A model generated the notes under the pieces. The model was not told where the DNA came from. It saw only the letters and a program-made list of their open reading frames with translations, and did no database searches. 10,368 bases of DNA from Candidatus Hodarchaeota archaeon (lineage in GTDB: Archaea; Asgardarchaeota; Heimdallarchaeia; Hodarchaeales; Hodarchaeaceae): positions 1 through 10,368 of the forward strand of contig JAEOTU010000055.1 of NCBI GenBank assembly GCA_016839665.1. Direction: 5' to 3'. A program made the translations under genes and the position numbers. Below, piece by piece: positions 7,537 to 10,368 of the stretch (its first letter is position 1; each line of letters starts with the position of its first letter).

Positions 7537-7577
7537 CGTTTTTAAACATTGCGCAACATTGCGCAACGTTTTTAAAC
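7537..7577. promoter_or_regulatory. Shared divergent promoter/operator: paired TATA-like boxes flanking tandem palindromes
   Basis: Two identical 11-bp copies of CGTTTTTAAAC lie at 7537-7547 and 7567-7577, exactly 30 bp apart. Between them two abutting ATTGCGCAAC repeats (7548-7557 and 7558-7567) each contain the perfect palindrome TTGCGCAA (7549-7556, 7559-7566). The right copy sits about 30 bp before ATG 7607 and fits a TATA box for a nearly leaderless plus-strand transcript. The left copy read on the minus strand (GTTTAAAAACG) would start transcription near 7515, leaving about 60 nt of leader with AGGTGG before ATG 7453. The central palindromes, one helical turn apart, are in the place expected for a repressor or activator of both operons. 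Promoter assignment is inference from position and composition. Confidence 0.65.
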
Positions 7578-7606
7578 AAAAAAATTGAATTTTATTTTAG
7601 GTTAAA

Positions 7607-8032
7607 ATGGAGCAAACTAAGGTTTTAACTGAGATTCTTGAGGAAATCAAGAAACTTTCTCAGCACTTAATAACGATTGAAAGTTCAATATTGTCTATGA
7701 ATAGTTTTTTACAGAAAATTTCTGGTGTTGGGGATCTAAAAGGTTCAACATTATCTAAAGAGGAAAAATCAGTTATGCCATCAAGTTTAGACGTATTAAA
7801 TCTTCAGGAATCTCGACCAGGGTTGTTTATTACTTATAAAGCAATACAAAAGAAAGATGAATGGGTCTCAAGTACAGAAATCGCTTTGGATACTGATCGT
7901 AGTAGGGGGTTGGAATCTCGTTATCTGAACGAACTAGCTGATAATGGGTTGGTTCTTAAGAAAAGAGTAAAGGTTGCTGGAGAAAGCAAGGCAACGGAAG
8001 TCTTATATAAAATTCTGGGAGTTGATGAATAG
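7607..8032 (+). CDS. Coiled-coil winged-helix protein, probable transcriptional regulator
   Basis: The product has 141 residues. Residues 1-40 (EILEEIKKLSQHLITIESSI and beyond) have heptad-like hydrophobic spacing and should form a dimerising coiled coil. Residues 41-60 are a polar linker. Residues 60-137 look like a winged helix: a first helix (PGLFITYKAIQKKD), V-S-S-T-E-I-A ahead of a recognition-type helix (RGLESRYLNELADNGLVLKK), and a beta wing (KRVKVAGESKATEVLYKIL). Start ATG 7607 has AGGT four bases upstream. It is the first gene of the operon and lies next to the tandem TTGCGCAA palindromes, so autoregulation and control of the divergent VWA operon are plausible. Its stop codon is immediately followed by the ATG of the MinD-like ATPase gene. 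A direct protein-protein role with the ATPase instead of DNA binding cannot be excluded. Confidence 0.72.
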   Translation: MEQTKVLTEILEEIKKLSQHLITIESSILSMNSFLQKISGVGDLKGSTLSKEEKSVMPSSLDVLNLQESRPGLFITYKAIQKKDEWVSSTEIALDTDRSRGLESRYLNELADNGLVLKKRVKVAGESKATEVLYKILGVDE

Positions 8033-8848
8033 ATGGAGACAATTGCTTTTCACAGCTATCGCGGAGGAGTGGGAAAAACTGTTTTATCAGTCAATACAGC
8101 TGTAAGGTTAGCAACTCTCAACAAGAAAGTTTGTTTGATGGATTTTGATCTTCGGGCTCCCTCTCTCCAATCATATTTACCTCCAGATTCATTGGATGAG
8201 GGGTCAGGTAAAAAATCTTTAACTGAGTTCTTAGTTGGAAATGTTGAACCACAAGATGTTATAGTTCCCACGAAGACAGCTAGTTTTCATTGCGTTTTCT
8301 CTGATGTCGAGATTCTACAAAAACAGGCTAAAATACGTTCAAAATTAACACAACATGGAGAAGGGCGTATTCTTGCCAAATTGTTTGAATTTATTCGTTA
8401 TTGCAATTCCCAAGAATATGATTTCTTAATTATGGATTGTATGCCTGGTATCACTTTTCGATCGCTTGATGCACTAGTTGTTTCAGATAAGATAATGATT
8501 GTTACAAGGCCTGTTAAATCCGAAATTAAAGGTTTGAATTTATTGATAACAGAATGCTACTCTAAGTTGGAAGGGACTGAATTCTTTGCAATTATGAACC
8601 AGATCGAACATCGGGAGGATTTAGCTGTAGAACCCAATTCCCAAGATGTTAAGGTTGCAGAGGAGAATGTTGGGGTAATTTGGGATAATCTCAAAAATAA
8701 TACAAAATCATTATCTATAAGCCCCATCTACTCTTTCAGGAGAATTCCTTTTGTGACGGAAAGAATTTATGTTCTTGAAGAAAAAGAGCATCCTTTCTCA
8801 CTAGACATCAATAAATTTTGTGATAATTTATTAGAAATAGTTAAGTAA
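8033..8848 (+). CDS. MinD/ParA-family P-loop ATPase with Arg at the signature-lysine position
   Basis: The product (271 residues) belongs to the SIMIBI class of dimerising ATPases that position or segregate cargo. The deviant Walker A is H-S-Y-R-G-G-V-G-K-T (7-16), with R10 where MinD/ParA proteins normally have the signature lysine that reaches across the ATP-sandwich dimer. The Walker A' strand is L-M-D-F-D-L-R (35-41), and the Walker B-like strand is F-L-I-M-D-C-M-P-G (131-139), standing in for the usual D-x-P-P-G. An I-V-T-R-P-x-x-S-E-I-K-G segment (156-167) matches the following strand/helix of the family. Length is typical of MinD-like proteins. No basic amphipathic membrane-targeting tail is seen at the C-terminus (NKFCDNLLEIVK). 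The gene starts directly after the preceding TAG, with GGGAG 11 bases upstream inside the previous gene, and is followed after 16 bp by a membrane protein that is a natural candidate partner. It may act as an ATP-dependent switch at the membrane; the cargo is unknown. Confidence 0.9.
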   Translation: METIAFHSYRGGVGKTVLSVNTAVRLATLNKKVCLMDFDLRAPSLQSYLPPDSLDEGSGKKSLTEFLVGNVEPQDVIVPTKTASFHCVFSDVEILQKQAKIRSKLTQHGEGRILAKLFEFIRYCNSQEYDFLIMDCMPGITFRSLDALVVSDKIMIVTRPVKSEIKGLNLLITECYSKLEGTEFFAIMNQIEHREDLAVEPNSQDVKVAEENVGVIWDNLKNNTKSLSISPIYSFRRIPFVTERIYVLEEKEHPFSLDINKFCDNLLEIVK

Positions 8849-8864
8849 CAGAAGTGAAAGCCAG

Positions 8865-10265
8865 ATGAGTGAAGTTCTTGGTCAAAAAGGATTTGAGGGA
8901 CCTTCTGAAGAAGAACTTGAAGATTATATTAAACAAAGCCGAAAATCCCTTTCTCAAATGGAGAAAGGAAAACCACCTCTCTTTTTCAAGCCCAAAAAGA
9001 ATAGAGTCAAAATCGTTTTTGGAATAGTATTCTTGGTGGTAATTTCTTCTGGTTTACTATCTATTCTTTCCCTTATGAGTACCAATCAAGTAAGCAACAA
9101 TTCAAACAATGGTACTCAACCAGATTACGATACGGATGACATTATCCAAGATTTAGAAAGAATTATCAATGAAATGGTCTCCCAAAATCACTCAACAATC
9201 AACCCTGTTATGATTGATGGTTCTATAAACACTTCTCGTTCAATCACTTCTGAAGAACTATTTGACGTAATTTGGTATTTACACCAATTTGAAAGCGGTT
9301 CGGCGTGGTGGGGTCTTGGAAGAGAATTACTTTTTGATAAATTCGCATATTGGAATGAATCTACAATCGACATAGAAGACTATACAGTTCAAATCAAAGC
9401 GTTAAGAAGTTTCTTGGTGTATACTCCCGAAGAAATACCCTTAGACTCATTCAATCTTGAGGTTTTTCATAATTCTTGTCGGCTACTATGGGGGAAGATT
9501 CAATCTGGGTTTGACAACGTAACAAATACGTTAAGTTCTTCTCCAAATGATTCTTTACGATTAGCAAGAGATCATATTCACTTCATCGAATTACTAACAA
9601 AAGCAGCAAGTTTTCCTGAACTTTTTAATTTATCTACTATTCGTGGTTACGGAAAAAATGTGCTAGAAACACTTTATCAATTAACAAATATTACTAACGG
9701 AATTCCTGAAACGTTTGATTCTAAATTATCTTGGATTTCCCATATATACCATTGCAAACATCATGGAGAGCTCATTCTTGCGCTCAATCAATTTGATGAA
9801 GCGTTAGATGTCGGGTTTTCCGTTACTCCTCTTATAAATCGCCTGGATATATTCATTCGTAATTATCTAGAAAAAGAAGGGAGTTGCAATGCGACATATG
9901 ATTTTCTGAACCGTGTGAAATCGGATGAAATTCTAGCAGGAGATCAGAGTCTCATTATTCGGTGCAATGTTTTTTTTGAGTATCTTCAATATAGTAAGAA
10001 TATAGCTCGTGAACTAATTAAAAAATTAAGAGCTCCAACAATTGGATTCTATTCATCTTCAACAGATCAAAATAACCAGTATCTCCTAGATCAAATACAA
10101 ATTCTGTTGGCATTCCAAGAACTGATCCAACTCGAAATGGTAGTCAGTTTTATCACTTATCCTTCAGCAGCATCATCTTGGGGATTAGGAGTATTTTTAC
10201 TGATGATGGTGATTCTTGTCCCATTGAAGAGAAAACGTTTAAAGAAAAAGTCTAATCCGAAATAA
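8865..10265 (+). CDS. Membrane protein with cytoplasmic tail, large helical ectodomain and C-terminal anchor
   Basis: The product has 466 residues. Residues 1-47 are a charged cytoplasmic tail, acidic first (EEELEDYIKQ) and then basic (SRKSLSQMEKGK, KPKKNRVK). A membrane helix follows at about 48-71 (VFGIVFLVVISSGLLSILSL). A low-complexity N/S/T-rich linker (72-90) leads into an ectodomain of about 350 residues that looks mostly alpha-helical and carries about nine sequons. A second membrane helix (about 439-454) is followed by a strongly basic cytoplasmic end (KRKRLKKKSNPK). Both termini should therefore face the cytosol. I recognise no domain family. As the third gene behind a MinD-like ATPase it is a candidate partner: MinD/ParA activators usually touch the ATPase through a short, basic, unstructured N-terminal segment, and residues 22-47 could serve (inference). 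GTGA seven bases before ATG 8865 supports the start. Confidence 0.85.
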   Translation: MSEVLGQKGFEGPSEEELEDYIKQSRKSLSQMEKGKPPLFFKPKKNRVKIVFGIVFLVVISSGLLSILSLMSTNQVSNNSNNGTQPDYDTDDIIQDLERIINEMVSQNHSTINPVMIDGSINTSRSITSEELFDVIWYLHQFESGSAWWGLGRELLFDKFAYWNESTIDIEDYTVQIKALRSFLVYTPEEIPLDSFNLEVFHNSCRLLWGKIQSGFDNVTNTLSSSPNDSLRLARDHIHFIELLTKAASFPELFNLSTIRGYGKNVLETLYQLTNITNGIPETFDSKLSWISHIYHCKHHGELILALNQFDEALDVGFSVTPLINRLDIFIRNYLEKEGSCNATYDFLNRVKSDEILAGDQSLIIRCNVFFEYLQYSKNIARELIKKLRAPTIGFYSSSTDQNNQYLLDQIQILLAFQELIQLEMVVSFITYPSAASSWGLGVFLLMMVILVPLKRKRLKKKSNPK

Positions 10266-10290
10266 ATCGATATTATATTGCTAGATGTTA

Positions 10291-10325
10291 CATTCGAATG
10301 AATTCATGAGCTCTTGTCTAAGCTC
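10291..10325. repeat. Cluster of short palindromes downstream of the MinD-like operon
   Basis: CATTCGAATG (10291-10300) and ATGAATTCAT (10298-10307) are both perfect 10-bp palindromes sharing three bases. GAGCT (10308-10312) with AGCTC (10321-10325) then forms a 5-bp stem with an 8-nt loop. They lie between the stop codon and the T8 tract, and may belong to a 3' end structure or be a control site for a gene beyond the window. Confidence 0.35.
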
Positions 10326-10347
10326 CTTCGAGAATAGATGAGAACTG

Positions 10348-10355
10348 TTTTTTTT
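10348..10355 (+). terminator. Poly-T terminator of the MinD-like operon
   Basis: A T8 run lies 82 bp after the stop codon of the last plus-strand gene, with weak inverted repeats just before and after it. It matches the T8 found behind the minus-strand VWA operon. Confidence 0.45.
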
Positions 10356-10368
10356 AACTGGTTAGTTA

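Noticed and set aside
8056..8271. A 71-codon minus-strand frame inside the ATPase gene
   Set aside because: It is antisense to the Walker A region of a clear MinD-like gene. The same reasoning removes the frames at 4326-4544 and 9188-9373.

Overview
The window looks like AT-rich chromosomal DNA of an archaeon. The support is: several envelope proteins with an N-terminal hydrophobic segment, dense N-x-S/T sequons, and (in two of the three complete ones) a C-terminal membrane helix followed by Arg/Lys; GGTG-type Shine-Dalgarno sites; TTTAAA boxes 25-60 bp before starts; and bare T8 tracts behind operons. The protein style recalls Asgard archaea, but this is an impression and no marker gene is present to confirm it.

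Layout. 1-547 (minus) is the 5' part of a secreted protein gene cut by the window edge. 812-4442 (minus) is a compact operon of three DNA methyltransferase-family genes. In transcription order these are a helix-turn-helix protein with a degenerate methyltransferase fold, an intact beta-class (DPPYN) methyltransferase that overlaps it by 17 bp, and a gamma-like N6-adenine methyltransferase (NPPY) with a C-terminal target-recognition region. No restriction nuclease is recognisable. 4626-7453 (minus) is a two-gene operon for a type I membrane protein with an extracellular von Willebrand factor A domain and a small single-pass membrane protein. 7607-10265 (plus) is a divergent three-gene operon: a coiled-coil/winged-helix protein, a MinD/ParA-like ATPase with Arg in place of the signature lysine, and a membrane protein with a large helical ectodomain.

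The two membrane-related operons diverge from a 153-bp region (7454-7606). It holds two copies of CGTTTTTAAAC exactly 30 bp apart, enclosing two abutting 10-bp repeats that each contain the palindrome TTGCGCAA. This looks like paired TATA boxes around a shared operator and suggests that the five genes are co-regulated, possibly by the winged-helix protein. I infer that they form one envelope-associated module: three proteins with ectodomains plus a cytosolic MinD-like switch and its regulator. I recognise no named system with this composition.

The two points most worth following are the active/inactive methyltransferase pair and the VWA-MinD-winged-helix membrane locus with its unusual shared control region. 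No rRNA, tRNA, CRISPR array or insertion sequence was seen, and no gene-free stretch exceeds 300 bp.
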